In this document: positions 1-8,692 of the stretch, one piece after another
How the letters are laid out: every line of letters starts with the position of its first letter
Numbering within the stretch: the first letter of the stretch is position 1
Assembly (NCBI RefSeq): GCF_017599345.1
Contig: NZ_JAGFVL010000032.1
Location: 186,001 to 250,000 of the forward strand
Reading direction: 5' to 3'
Length of the DNA stretch: 64,000 nucleotides
Source: Gracilibacillus suaedae
GTDB lineage: Bacteria; Bacillota; Bacilli; Bacillales; Amphibacillaceae
The notes under the pieces: model-generated
What the model saw: the letters and a program-made list of their open reading frames with translations, nothing else
Database searches by the model: none
Told to the model about the DNA's origin: nothing
Made by a program: the position numbers and the translations under genes

Positions 1-43
1 CTAGACCTGTACTAAGAGCTACAGCACCAATCTTTTTAAACAT
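1..43 (-). CDS. 5' end of a minus-strand gene (partial)
   Basis: On the minus strand an ATG at 43-41 is preceded, ten bases upstream, by GAAGGAG (54-60). The reading frame stays open to the window edge and begins MFKKIGAVALSTGL, which looks like the start of a signal peptide or membrane anchor. Only 14 residues are visible, so no function can be given. Confidence 0.45.
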   Translation of the reverse strand, partial: MFKKIGAVALSTGL

Positions 44-185
44 TCTCTACCAACTCCTTCATAATTTTGCTTACAGTTACAAGATACTAGATGAATATTG
101 ATAGACTATTAATGAATGGTAAACGTTAGGTGAAAAAAATACAGGCTTAACATCCATGATTATTTACCTTGATCCATAATAATTT

Positions 186-335
186 GATGACTCTCCTTCT
201 TCTTTACTAGTCAACTATTATGATTTCCCGTTATTCATCTGGTATGGAGAGAATGAATATCAGAAAATTCCATTATTATATGATATTCATGATGAAAGGG
301 TTAACTATCAAGGTTATATAGAACATTTATACTAA
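186..335 (+). pseudogene. Possible gene remnant, 49 codons, no start codon
   Basis: Between the outgoing minus-strand gene and the STAS-like gene lies about 500 bases without a clear gene. In it, one plus-strand frame stays open from 186 to a TAA at 335 and has protein-like composition, with a segment reading FPLFIWYGENEYQKIPLLYD. It has no ATG/GTG/TTG with a ribosome site and an in-frame stop lies just upstream. It may be the C-terminal tail of a decayed gene, or chance. I recognise no family. Confidence 0.2.
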
Positions 336-544
336 GTAAAAAGTTGTGCATATGTTTTGCGATTAAACTTTTTATACTGTAAAATGTCTTATTGTGAGTA
401 GAATGATGATACCTGTCAGAATAAAAAAAGGATAAGTGACGTAGGTAATAATTCCTCTTGCTATTTGAAGTGAACAAAATTTATCAATGTGAGATTCGCT
501 TAGATTCTCCAGCTAAACATCCAAAAAGAAGGGAAGAGGCATAC

Positions 545-913
545 ATGGCAACAATAGAAAACATGACAGATAATGGTGGTTATGTTATTGATGTTAAGAC
601 CACAAGTAAAACCGTTTATATGAATGTAGTGGGGACTTTTACACCAGATCAAGCGGACAAATTCCATCAAGATTATGAAAAGCAGATAGGCTCTATATCT
701 ACTATTGACTATGTGTTACAAGTAGATTGCAAGGATATGAAGGTAATCAATCAAGAAATGACACCAAAATTAACCCAATCTTTTAAATTATATAAGAAAT
801 CTGGTTTTAAAAAAGTTGAATTCTTAATCACTAATAATGTAGTGATTAAAATGCAGTTGAACCGTATTGCTAAAACGGTTGATTTACCAAACTATGAAAT
901 AATTGATGCATAA
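545..913 (+). CDS. Small STAS-like protein
   Basis: A 122-residue cytosolic protein. I place the start at ATG 545, 6-10 bases after a GGAAGAGG sequence; a longer frame from TTG 458 has no ribosome site. The pattern of a beta strand (YVIDVKTTSKTVYMNVVG), a helix, a strand (IDYVLQVDCKD) and a further helix/strand pair resembles the SpoIIAA/STAS fold, but no phosphorylatable serine is obvious. It sits 78 bases upstream of a KAS III-like gene on the same strand, separated by a terminator-like hairpin. The STAS assignment is an inference from fold-like pattern, not from a signature motif. Confidence 0.55.
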   Translation: MATIENMTDNGGYVIDVKTTSKTVYMNVVGTFTPDQADKFHQDYEKQIGSISTIDYVLQVDCKDMKVINQEMTPKLTQSFKLYKKSGFKKVEFLITNNVVIKMQLNRIAKTVDLPNYEIIDA

Positions 914-957
914 AATAAAGCGAAAAGCCTTTTAAATGGGTTTTTCGCGTTATTTTT
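914..957 (+). terminator. Intrinsic terminator after STAS-like gene
   Basis: GCGAAAA and TTTTCGC form a stem followed by a T-rich tract (GTTATTTTTAT). It lies directly after the TAA at 913. Confidence 0.6.
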
Positions 958-991
958 ATCATCATAAAAAAAGACTGAAAGGATAGATCAT

Positions 992-1978
992 ATGCATAAT
1001 ATATCAATAAAGGAAGTTGCTATTTATCATCCTGAGAATGTCGTTACTAATCAGCCATACATCGAACATTTCAAACGAAAAGGAAGAGATATTACTTCTT
1101 TTTTGGGGAAAATGGGAAAAGAAAATCGATATATCCTTGATAATAAAGAAGAAAACACATTAACAATGGCTATCGAAGCCGCAAAAAGTGCGCTTGAAAA
1201 ATCCGATCTGAAAGGCGAAGATATCGATTATATTGTTTTTTCTTCTCAAGTTCCTGAATATACTTTTCCGAGCAATGCAATGTTTCTACATAAAGCGATT
1301 GAAGCAAATAGACATACGATTAGTCTGGACACCAATGCAAACTGTGCAGGAATGGTAGTATCTGTTGAACAGACCTGTCGTTATATGATGGCAAACCCAA
1401 ACATTCATCGCGCGTTAGTTGTAGGTTCTGATCATTTATCATTGCTTGCGAATCCTGAAGAGGAAATTACTTATGCTACATATGGAGATGCTGCTAGTGC
1501 GGTGATTTTAGAAAAAACTGAGGAACAAACAGGATTTATCGATGCAATCTATACGATTGATACGCGTAATATAGATAAAATTATTTTTCCTGAAAAAGGA
1601 TTGAAACACTTCCATCAACAAGGTCCAAAACAAAAATATATTCATTTTGAGCCGTTTGATGCAAGTTATGGACCGGAAATTATGATTGAACAAATGGAGC
1701 ATATTTTAAAAAAGAATCAACTGGATATTTCTGATATCTCTTCCGTTTGTATATCGCAATTTGCCTTCAGTGATAAGTTTAAACTGCAAGAACACTTTAA
1801 TATGGATGATGAACAAGTAATATTAGTAGGTAATAACTACGGTTATACCGGAACAAGCAGTCCATTCATTGCATTTTATGAAGGTTTAAAACAGGGGAAT
1901 ATAAAAAGAGGAGATTATCTGCTTTTTTGGACTGTTGGAGCAGGACATCAGTTTATAACGATGTTGTTCCAATATTGA
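992..1978 (+). CDS. 3-oxoacyl-ACP synthase III family protein with an altered catalytic triad
   Basis: A 328-residue thiolase-fold enzyme of the FabH/KAS III superfamily, which joins or transfers acyl groups from CoA or ACP thioesters. The nucleophile cysteine is at C118 in NANCAGM, and the glycine-rich YGDAASAVIL (164-173) and C-terminal GYTGTSSPF regions are typical. Canonical FabH has His in PHQAN and Asn in YGNTS. Here the matching stretches read ISQFAF (254-259) and YGYTGTSS (283-290), so both His and Asn appear replaced. It may therefore be an acyl transferase or have another role than malonyl-dependent condensation. The start ATG follows GAAAGGA. No other fatty acid genes are near. Confidence 0.8.
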   Translation: MHNISIKEVAIYHPENVVTNQPYIEHFKRKGRDITSFLGKMGKENRYILDNKEENTLTMAIEAAKSALEKSDLKGEDIDYIVFSSQVPEYTFPSNAMFLHKAIEANRHTISLDTNANCAGMVVSVEQTCRYMMANPNIHRALVVGSDHLSLLANPEEEITYATYGDAASAVILEKTEEQTGFIDAIYTIDTRNIDKIIFPEKGLKHFHQQGPKQKYIHFEPFDASYGPEIMIEQMEHILKKNQLDISDISSVCISQFAFSDKFKLQEHFNMDDEQVILVGNNYGYTGTSSPFIAFYEGLKQGNIKRGDYLLFWTVGAGHQFITMLFQY

Positions 1979-2059
1979 GAAGTACATGGTCGCCTCGTAA
2001 ACTACCAAGGACATAACCCTTATCGACGGAAATTGACTTTATGTAGAAGTATAATTATT

Positions 2060-2090
2060 AACCTTTTTTTACAAAATAAAAAAGGTTTAG
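2060..2090 (+). terminator. Hairpin after KAS III-like gene
   Basis: AACCTTTTTT and AAAAAAGGTT form a perfect 10-bp inverted repeat around a seven-base loop, between the KAS III-like gene and the amidotransferase. It lacks a long trailing T tract, so termination may be partial. Confidence 0.4.
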
Positions 2091-2133
2091 TTATGGTACA
2101 TAAAGTATTTATATGTGAAGGGAAGTGTTCAAT

Positions 2134-2859
2134 ATGGTTCCATCGATCAAGCCTGTAATTGGAATTACGAGTTCTATTGTCAGTCACAATAACATTCCCA
2201 GTTATAATCTGCATGAGAAGCATATTCAGTCCGTAATTCAAGCAGGCGGTGTTCCTATTATTATTCCAACTGGTCCAGAAGTGATTGCAGAAGTATGGGT
2301 CAGCATTTGCAATGGCATTATACTTAGCAGTGGAGAAGATATCGATCCCAATTCGTTTAGAGCACATCCATCTCCCAAAATCCAAAACACCAATAAAAAA
2401 CGGGACCTTACCGAAATAGAATTAGTGAAATACGCACAAAAACAAAGTAAACCGATTTTAGGACTTTGCAGGGGTTTAACCATGTTAAATGTTGCATTAG
2501 GAGGCACAGTCATGCAAGATATCGAAACTAGTAATCCTAATGCAATCAACCATAACCAGCAAGCGGCAAGACCGGAGCCTACCCATTATGTTCAAATCGA
2601 TAAGACGAGTAGGTTATATCAAATTCTTGGTAGTTCAAGTATCCAAGTAAACAGCATCCATCACCAGGCGATTGATCAGCTTGCAACAAATCTGAAAAAA
2701 GTAGCGATTGCTCCAGATGGTATCATTGAAGCGGTTGAAGGAGTCGATAAAACTTCCCCAATGATAATGGGCATCCAGTGGCATCCCGAGGAGATGACGA
2801 GTGAAGACGCAACAATGCAAGGGATATTTGATGCTTTTGTAAAAGCATGCAAAAATTAA
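2134..2859 (+). CDS. Gamma-glutamyl-gamma-aminobutyrate hydrolase family protein (class I glutamine amidotransferase fold, peptidase C26)
   Basis: A 241-residue cytosolic hydrolase of the PuuD family, which splits gamma-glutamyl amide bonds. The nucleophile is C112 in GLCRGLTMLN, and the His/Glu of the triad lie in QWHPEEM (H217, E219). NSIHHQAID is also typical. ATG 2134 is chosen because GGAAG sits nine bases upstream; the in-frame GTG at 2125 directly abuts that ribosome site. A GGCT-like gene follows after 24 bases, so the two probably form an operon, both acting on gamma-glutamyl compounds. That pairing is inference. Confidence 0.85.
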   Translation: MVPSIKPVIGITSSIVSHNNIPSYNLHEKHIQSVIQAGGVPIIIPTGPEVIAEVWVSICNGIILSSGEDIDPNSFRAHPSPKIQNTNKKRDLTEIELVKYAQKQSKPILGLCRGLTMLNVALGGTVMQDIETSNPNAINHNQQAARPEPTHYVQIDKTSRLYQILGSSSIQVNSIHHQAIDQLATNLKKVAIAPDGIIEAVEGVDKTSPMIMGIQWHPEEMTSEDATMQGIFDAFVKACKN

Positions 2860-2883
2860 GCATAATGTGAGGGGGAATCTATA

Positions 2884-3522
2884 TTGTCTTCGTCAAAAGA
2901 AGGGTCTTATGTCTGGTATGCAAGCTATGGATCTAATTTAAGCAGGGATAGGTTTTTATGTTATATCAGAGGTGGACACCCTAAAGGTTCAGAAAAAAGA
3001 GAGGTAGGGTGTAGAGATACATCCCTTCCAATCGCTGAAGGAACACATATCATGCCATATCCGCTTTACTTTGCAAAAGAATCAAGACGCTGGCAAAAAC
3101 AAGGGGTAGCTTTTATCGGATTGAGTAAAGATGAACAGTTTCATACATACAGTAGAAAATATTTAATAACAGAAGAGCAATTTATGGATGTAGTTAAACA
3201 GGAAAATAACGGAGCGGAGTTACATATCGATTTAGATGAGGTGATAGAGAGTGGATACAAGACATTACGAGATTCATGGTATGGAACGATCTTGTTTTTA
3301 GGTGAAGAAGATGGTTATCCCATCGTCACTTTCACTGCGGATTGGAATTTAGATGTCCCTTTTCATACACCATCTAAAGAATATTTAAGCATGATCATTC
3401 ACGGTTTAAAAACAACATTATCGCTAGAGAATAAAGAAATTTTAGATTATTTGATTACGAAACCAGGGATAGATGGTCATTATACGACAGCAAGTCTTGA
3501 AAAGATAATGGAAGAAGTGTAA
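2884..3522 (+). CDS. Gamma-glutamylcyclotransferase-like protein
   Basis: A 212-residue protein with the GGCT-fold motif YASYGSNL near the N terminus (residues 12-19); GGCT enzymes release 5-oxoproline from gamma-glutamyl amines or peptides. The start is TTG 2884, eight bases after GAGGGGGA. It is longer than minimal bacterial GGCT proteins, with a C-terminal extension (about 150-212) that I do not recognise. It follows the amidotransferase gene by 24 bases. The catalytic acid cannot be assigned with confidence by eye, so the family call is firm but the reaction is not. Confidence 0.65.
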   Translation: MSSSKEGSYVWYASYGSNLSRDRFLCYIRGGHPKGSEKREVGCRDTSLPIAEGTHIMPYPLYFAKESRRWQKQGVAFIGLSKDEQFHTYSRKYLITEEQFMDVVKQENNGAELHIDLDEVIESGYKTLRDSWYGTILFLGEEDGYPIVTFTADWNLDVPFHTPSKEYLSMIIHGLKTTLSLENKEILDYLITKPGIDGHYTTASLEKIMEEV

Positions 3523-3533
3523 AAAATGCGATT

Positions 3534-3556
3534 GTCCGGGATTCCCGGACTTTTAT
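3534..3556 (+). terminator. Intrinsic terminator
   Basis: GTCCGGG (3534-3540), loop ATT, CCCGGAC (3544-3550), then TTTTAT. It closes the amidotransferase/GGCT-like operon. Confidence 0.85.
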
Positions 3557-3746
3557 ATTGTCTTTGTCAGCCTAAAAGTTGATAGTATTTTAAAAAAGTT
3601 GAAGTAAATCCTCCAAAGTTGATAATTATTCTTAGAAGTAAATAACGCATTTACGAGAATTTTTGTTTTTTACGGAAAATTATATACATAAATGTTCCCT
3701 AAGAGGAAAATATATACTTGAATTTAAAATACAGGAGGTTACTATA

Positions 3747-4379
3747 GTGCAAAATCAAAACCAAAATCAGATGCAAAACAATGCGCAAATGCCACAAAAT
3801 ATGGCGAACCAAGGGACTAGTCATAATCATGGTGCACATGAAATGATGGATTCCCATGAATTAATTGGTGGCTTAATCGGGATGATGGAGCAGTATCAAT
3901 TGTATGATCAACATATTCAAGATCAGGAATTAAAAGGTATCCTGCAGCGCCAAACTTCGTTTCTTACGCAAATGTATAACACAATCGTAGAAAGCTTCCA
4001 AACTGGTCAAGATCCACAAGTACCAACACAACAGTATAAGATGCAACAAAACAACGAGGTTACTTACGGCACTCAGGCTGGGCAACCAAAAAAACCAAAG
4101 CAGTCTGTTAATGAGTTTACGGATGAATGTTTCTCCTCTTTTATGTTAGGTCATACTAAATCAATGGCTTCTGGGCTGACCATGGCAGCAGTAGAGATGA
4201 ACAATCCGGTATTGCGTCGCATTATTGCAGATAGTGTGCCGAACATGATCGAAATGAGCTATGAACTGTTCCTATATCAAAACAAACATGGTTATTATCA
4301 ACTACCGAAACTAGACGCTCAAGATATGAATAATATGCTGCAAGCTTATACAAAAGCTCCTCAACAAGGTATGCACTAA
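3747..4379 (+). CDS. Spore coat protein, CotF family
   Basis: A 210-residue coat protein. The N-terminal third is rich in Gln, Asn and Met with histidine patches, and the C-terminal half carries the Coat_F-type helix pair (FSSFMLGHTKSMASG ... YELFLYQNKHGYYQL). CotF-family proteins are made in the mother cell and assembled into the spore coat. I choose GTG 3747, which follows ACAGGAGG by seven bases; an upstream frame extension lacks a ribosome site. The gene stands alone and ends at a strong terminator. Mother-cell sigma factor control is expected from the family but I do not see a convincing promoter. Confidence 0.85.
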   Translation: MQNQNQNQMQNNAQMPQNMANQGTSHNHGAHEMMDSHELIGGLIGMMEQYQLYDQHIQDQELKGILQRQTSFLTQMYNTIVESFQTGQDPQVPTQQYKMQQNNEVTYGTQAGQPKKPKQSVNEFTDECFSSFMLGHTKSMASGLTMAAVEMNNPVLRRIIADSVPNMIEMSYELFLYQNKHGYYQLPKLDAQDMNNMLQAYTKAPQQGMH

Positions 4380-4389
4380 GTAAAAGCTA

Positions 4390-4428
4390 AGCAAACCTCA
4401 AAAATGTTACGCTTTTGAGGTTTGCTTT
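4390..4428. terminator. Bidirectional terminator
   Basis: AGCAAACCTCAAAA and its complement TTTTGAGGTTTGCT form a long stem, with T-rich ends on both strands. It is shared by the converging coat gene and the minus-strand acetyltransferase. Confidence 0.85.
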
Positions 4429-4435
4429 AAATATT

Positions 4436-4966
4436 CTAGTCTGTTTTTAATTTGGAATACATCTGTAAGTCAATAAACTTATCCTTAGCTTTCTCACACT
4501 GTCTTAATGTCCCCTCATAAGTAAAACCTAACTTATCTAGAACTTTCACCGAGTTCACATTTTCCGGTTCCACCTTCGCTTCGATTCGATGGAAATCCAA
4601 TCTATTATAGGCATAATCAATAAGAGTTGAGATGGCCTCTGGTGCAAAGCCTTTACCCCAGTGTTTTTTTGCTATTTCATAGCCTATTTCTGCCTTTTTA
4701 TTTTCGAAATCAAGGGAATTATACCCGCAGGATCCGATAATGTCGTTAGAGTTTCTTTCTATGATGGTAAAACGGATTGCTTTATGATCTTGTGCCAACC
4801 GATCGAGAAAAGAGATCATTTCCTCGGCCTGCTCTCTCGTTGTAAAGTTACTAATATTCATAAACGCTGTTACATCAGAGTCAGACCAAATGGTAAACAG
4901 ACTAGCTGCATCTTCAGAAGTCATTTTCCTTAAGTGTAGTCTTTTCGTATATAAGTGTTGAATCAA
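4436..4966 (-). CDS. GNAT N-acetyltransferase, RimJ/RimL type
   Basis: A 176-residue acetyl-CoA-dependent acetyltransferase. The RimJ/RimL pattern is clear: N-terminal LYTKRLHLRKM, the central AEIGYEIAKKHWGKGFAPEA acetyl-CoA loop (about 92-111), and RIEAKVEPENVNSVKVLDKLGF near 127-148. The substrate, a protein N terminus or a small amine, cannot be read. The start is TTG at 4966, supported by GGGAGGT seven bases upstream. It is a single gene. Confidence 0.85.
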   Translation of the reverse strand: MIQHLYTKRLHLRKMTSEDAASLFTIWSDSDVTAFMNISNFTTREQAEEMISFLDRLAQDHKAIRFTIIERNSNDIIGSCGYNSLDFENKKAEIGYEIAKKHWGKGFAPEAISTLIDYAYNRLDFHRIEAKVEPENVNSVKVLDKLGFTYEGTLRQCEKAKDKFIDLQMYSKLKTD

Positions 4967-5060
4967 TACTTTTACCTCCCATTTTTAAGTTTAATTGATG
5001 GATAAAAAATATTGATATCTGTGCATCGTTCAGTCCCTTCTAGCTATTATCTTGTGATGC

Positions 5061-6101
5061 TTAAATATAAGCATAATCTTCCAGATTCAAAACAGTTTCC
5101 TTGTCCGTTAGATAGGCTGCAACTTCTCTTCCAATTACCGGACCTGCTGTTAATCCGGAAGAACCTAACCCATTCACGGAGAGGATATGATCTGCGGTCC
5201 ATCCGATATACGGCAATGAATCCCTTGTAAATGGGCGTAATCCTACAGCCATAAATTGGTCTTGGATTGTAGTTTTCGGAAAATAGCGCATTGCCTCCTG
5301 ATGTAGGTATTGCTGATTTTCTTCTGATGGGGCAATGGAAAAATCTTCAGTATCCTCATGTGTTGTCCCGATCGCAAATTGATTATGATCAGTTCCGACA
5401 ATATACATTGGTCCAAGTCCCATCACAACAGGAGCTTCTCTACTCTGGTATTCATCATCCAGTTTAAGGTGCAATAATTCTGCCCGTTGATGACGGACTA
5501 AAGGTGTTTGATAATACTCACCAGCCCATGCACCAGCAGCATAGATAACAGTACCTTCTGCCTTTTCAGGCTTGATAGCTTGTTGTATCCATTCACCACC
5601 ATGAAGGCGTATCCCTTCTTTTAAAGCTGAAAGCAGACTTTCTCCACGGATTTGCCCCCCACCTTCTACAAATACGGCTGGATAACAATCAGTCAGATGT
5701 GGATGCATTTCTTTTACCTCTGCTTTTGTCAATTTACGAACATTTCCCATTTCTGGTGAGCCATCCTGTTTGGCAGAAATGCGTTCATATGCAAGTTGCT
5801 GAATCCGCTCATCTTTAAAAAGACATATCGCTCCATTTCGTTTGTATCCGGTAAACTGCCCGGTTGTTTCCTCGAGCTCTTTAATGAAATCCGGGTAATA
5901 ACGAGCACCTTCCTGAACAATTCTGTACCATTTTTTATTTCTGCGCTGACTGACCCATGGGCAGATGATCCCTGCTGAAGCAGTAGTTGCTTGTCCTTTG
6001 TCAGAGCGATCAAAGACAGTAACAGAATTCCCGGTTTTGGCAAAATGATAGGCTATGGAAGCACCGGCAATTCCACCGCCAATGACAGTATATGTCGACA
6101 T
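5061..6101 (-). CDS. FAD-dependent amino acid oxidase/dehydrogenase (DAO family, DadA/ThiO-like)
   Basis: A 346-residue flavoprotein of the D-amino-acid oxidase/glycine oxidase fold. The dinucleotide-binding motif VIGGGIAGASIAYHF is at residues 6-20, and the C-terminal FAD motif LPYIGWT ... NGLGSSGLTAGPVIG is present. The ATG at 6101 follows CAGGAGGGG and starts MSTYTVIGGG; a 40-residue upstream extension has no support. Substrate could be a D-amino acid, glycine or sarcosine. It is not in an operon, so it cannot be assigned to thiamine synthesis. Confidence 0.8.
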   Translation of the reverse strand: MSTYTVIGGGIAGASIAYHFAKTGNSVTVFDRSDKGQATTASAGIICPWVSQRRNKKWYRIVQEGARYYPDFIKELEETTGQFTGYKRNGAICLFKDERIQQLAYERISAKQDGSPEMGNVRKLTKAEVKEMHPHLTDCYPAVFVEGGGQIRGESLLSALKEGIRLHGGEWIQQAIKPEKAEGTVIYAAGAWAGEYYQTPLVRHQRAELLHLKLDDEYQSREAPVVMGLGPMYIVGTDHNQFAIGTTHEDTEDFSIAPSEENQQYLHQEAMRYFPKTTIQDQFMAVGLRPFTRDSLPYIGWTADHILSVNGLGSSGLTAGPVIGREVAAYLTDKETVLNLEDYAYI

Positions 6102-6351
6102 GTAACCCCTCCTGAATGATATTATAGCGCAAATCGACGTTGAAACGAAATAGCTAAGGAGTGATGCCGATATTTCCCGAGAAATAATTTTTAATACAAC
6201 GTTTTCGATAAAGTGTAGCATTAAAAGAATAAAAACTAGAAATATGTTGTGTTAATTGTTACAATAATGCTATATAAAATCGAGCTCCCAACAATGGAGG
6301 TTTACGGACGATTAGCGCCGTGATAAATAACGGAGAGGGGATATTTACACA

Positions 6352-8283
6352 TTGAATACGAAGTACTTGGACTTACTTGCCGAAAAATACGACAGTGAAG
6401 AAAAAGTGGTAACCGAAATAATTAATTTGGAAGCGATTCTTAACTTACCAAAAGGTACGGAGCACTTTGTCAGTGATTTGCACGGGGAATATCATGCATT
6501 TCAACATGTGCTGAGAAATGGATCAGGTAAAGTGAAAGAGAAAATAACAGATATCTTCAAAGATAAATTGTCACAGAATGAAATTAATGAATTCGCTACT
6601 TTAGTCTATTACCCTGAAGAAAAATTAACATTAATTAAAAATAATTTTAATCATAAACAGGAATTGAATAACTGGTACGAGAAAATCATTTGCGATATGA
6701 TTCAACTGATTCCATACGCATCTTCTAAGTATACCCGCTCGAAGCTGCGTAAGGCATTACCAGAACAGTTTGTTTATGTTATCGAAGAATTGCTTTATAA
6801 ATCTGATAAATATTCTAACAAAAAACCGTATTATGAAAAAATTGTCCAGCAGATCATTACGTTAGGTCAGGCGGATAAATTGATCACAGGACTTGCTTAT
6901 ACAATTCAACAGCTGGTAGTAGATCATCTTCATGTAGTAGGAGATATTTATGATCGTGGACCTGACCCAGATAAAATTATGGATACGCTCATCAACTATC
7001 ATTCTCTTGATATCCAATGGGGGAACCATGATGTACTATGGATTGGCGCTTTTGCCGGATCAAAGGTTTGTCTTGCCAATATCATTCGTATATGTGCCCG
7101 TTATGACAACCTCGATATTATTGAAGATGTTTATGGAATTAATCTTAGACCATTATTGAATTTGGCTGAAAAGTACTATGATGACAACCCTGCTTTCAGA
7201 CCGAAGGAGCATCCTGATAAACCACTATCAACGGATGAGGCATTACAAATTACTAAAATTCATCAGGCAATAGCAATGATTCAATTTAAATTAGAAAGCC
7301 CTATTATCAAGCGGCGACCGTTCTTTAATATGTCTGAAAGACTCTTACTGGAAAAAGTAGATTATGAGAATAATCAAGTAACAGTTTACGGTAGAACGTA
7401 CCCACTTGAAAATACTTGCTTTGCTACAGTAGATCCAGAAAATCCGGCGAAACTGTTACCGGAAGAGCAGGAGGTAATCGATAAACTCTTACTTTCGGTA
7501 CAATATTCGGAGAAATTATCGAGACATATGAAGTTTCTCATGAAAAAAGGGAATCTATATTTAAGATATAACGGCAATTTATTAATACATGGCTGTATTC
7601 CTGTTGATGAAGATGGGAACATGGAACAGATGGTGATTGAAGGTAACACCTATAAAGGTCGTGAGTTACTAGATAAGTTTGAAGAATACTTACGATATGC
7701 TTTTGCGAATTTGGAAGAGACAGATGATCTGGCAACAGACATGGTCTGGTATCTCTGGACAGGAGAATATTCATCACTGTTTGGAAAACGTGCCATGACA
7801 ACTTTTGAGCGCTATTTCATTACAGATAAACAAGCACATAAAGAACAAAAAAATCCTTATTTTTATTTGAGAGAAGATGAGGAAGTATGTCGTAAAATGT
7901 TAGAAGAATTTGATCTTCATCCTGATCAAGGCCATATTATTAATGGTCATACCCCTGTTAAAGAAGTAGAAGGAGAGAATCCTATCAAAGCAAACGGTAA
8001 AATGATTGTCATTGATGGTGGGTTTTCCAAAGCGTACCAGTCAACTACTGGTATTGCAGGATATACGTTGTTATATAATTCATTTGGCATGCAGTTAGTA
8101 GCTCACCAGCATTTTAATTCTAAAGAGGATGTGCTGCTAAATGGTGCAGATGTTTTATCTGTTAGAAGAGTAGTAGACAAAGAACTCGAACGAAAAAAAG
8201 TGAGAGAAACCAATGTTGGAAAGGAATTATTAGAGGAAATTGAAATGTTGAAGCAATTGATGGAATATCGTTATATGCATTAA
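6352..8283 (+). CDS. fbp: Fructose-1,6-bisphosphatase, class 3
   Basis: A 643-residue gluconeogenic phosphatase of the Firmicutes-specific class III, matching the roughly 640-670 residue family. Metallophosphatase motifs are visible: SDLHGEY (41-47), [17 protein letters not shown] and, near the C terminus, INGHTPVKE. It converts fructose 1,6-bisphosphate to fructose 6-phosphate in the cytosol. The start is TTG 6352, preceded by GGAGAGGGG. The leader has CTCC/GGAG and ACGG/CCGT pairings that may fold; whether they regulate is unknown. The gene ends at a strong terminator. Confidence 0.95.
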   Translation: MNTKYLDLLAEKYDSEEKVVTEIINLEAILNLPKGTEHFVSDLHGEYHAFQHVLRNGSGKVKEKITDIFKDKLSQNEINEFATLVYYPEEKLTLIKNNFNHKQELNNWYEKIICDMIQLIPYASSKYTRSKLRKALPEQFVYVIEELLYKSDKYSNKKPYYEKIVQQIITLGQADKLITGLAYTIQQLVVDHLHVVGDIYDRGPDPDKIMDTLINYHSLDIQWGNHDVLWIGAFAGSKVCLANIIRICARYDNLDIIEDVYGINLRPLLNLAEKYYDDNPAFRPKEHPDKPLSTDEALQITKIHQAIAMIQFKLESPIIKRRPFFNMSERLLLEKVDYENNQVTVYGRTYPLENTCFATVDPENPAKLLPEEQEVIDKLLLSVQYSEKLSRHMKFLMKKGNLYLRYNGNLLIHGCIPVDEDGNMEQMVIEGNTYKGRELLDKFEEYLRYAFANLEETDDLATDMVWYLWTGEYSSLFGKRAMTTFERYFITDKQAHKEQKNPYFYLREDEEVCRKMLEEFDLHPDQGHIINGHTPVKEVEGENPIKANGKMIVIDGGFSKAYQSTTGIAGYTLLYNSFGMQLVAHQHFNSKEDVLLNGADVLSVRRVVDKELERKKVRETNVGKELLEEIEMLKQLMEYRYMH

Positions 8284-8304
8284 TTCAAGAGAATCCTACT
8301 ATAA

Positions 8305-8347
8305 AAATCCCCCTTTCCTTTTGTTTACTAAGATGAGGGGGGTTTTC
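8305..8347 (+). terminator. Intrinsic terminator after fbp
   Basis: AAATCCCCC pairs with GGGGGGTTTT across a loop of roughly 20 bases, with a terminal T run. It lies 20-60 bases after the fbp stop codon. Confidence 0.7.
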
Positions 8348-8355
8348 ATGAAAAA

Positions 8356-8468
8356 GATATTATCATTAGACTGCATATATCAAGTTGTTCTGGTCGACGT
8401 ACGACTGCTGTCACTTCATGGTCTTCGGATAGAAATTGTTTCACTAATTGCCGCCCTGTGTTCTTTAG
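8356..8468 (-). pseudogene. Remnant of an NAD(P)-binding SDR (NmrA-like) gene
   Basis: In the 409-base gap between fbp and the nucleotidase gene, the minus strand from 8468 downward reads KNTGRQLVKQFLSEDHEVTA followed by VVRRPEQL. This is the first strand-helix-strand of an atypical short-chain dehydrogenase (GxTGRxLVxxFLxxGHEVTAVVR). A stop codon lies immediately before it, the usual N-terminal residues are missing, and the similarity fades after about 8380. It is a decayed gene fragment. The rest of the gap (about 8470-8692) is AT-rich and holds only leader sequence for the next gene. Confidence 0.65.
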
Positions 8469-8692
8469 CTATTACCTTAGTATCATTTACGTAACGAGTC
8501 TAAGACATTATAATTGGTATAGATTTACATATATTTTACGATATTTTAATTCTAAGTTAATAGTAGATTTCTAGAATGAAAGTAGGTAGATGTTGAATAA
8601 TGCTATTACTTGTTCTGTCATAACTTACGTCTAATGTTATATCATAATAGATTTAGTAGAAAACAAATAATTATTTAGGAGGTAATCATTAT

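Noticed and set aside
5729-6043. Minus-strand frame of 104 codons within the FAD oxidase
   Set aside because: It lies in another frame of a well-conserved flavoprotein gene and has no ribosome site.
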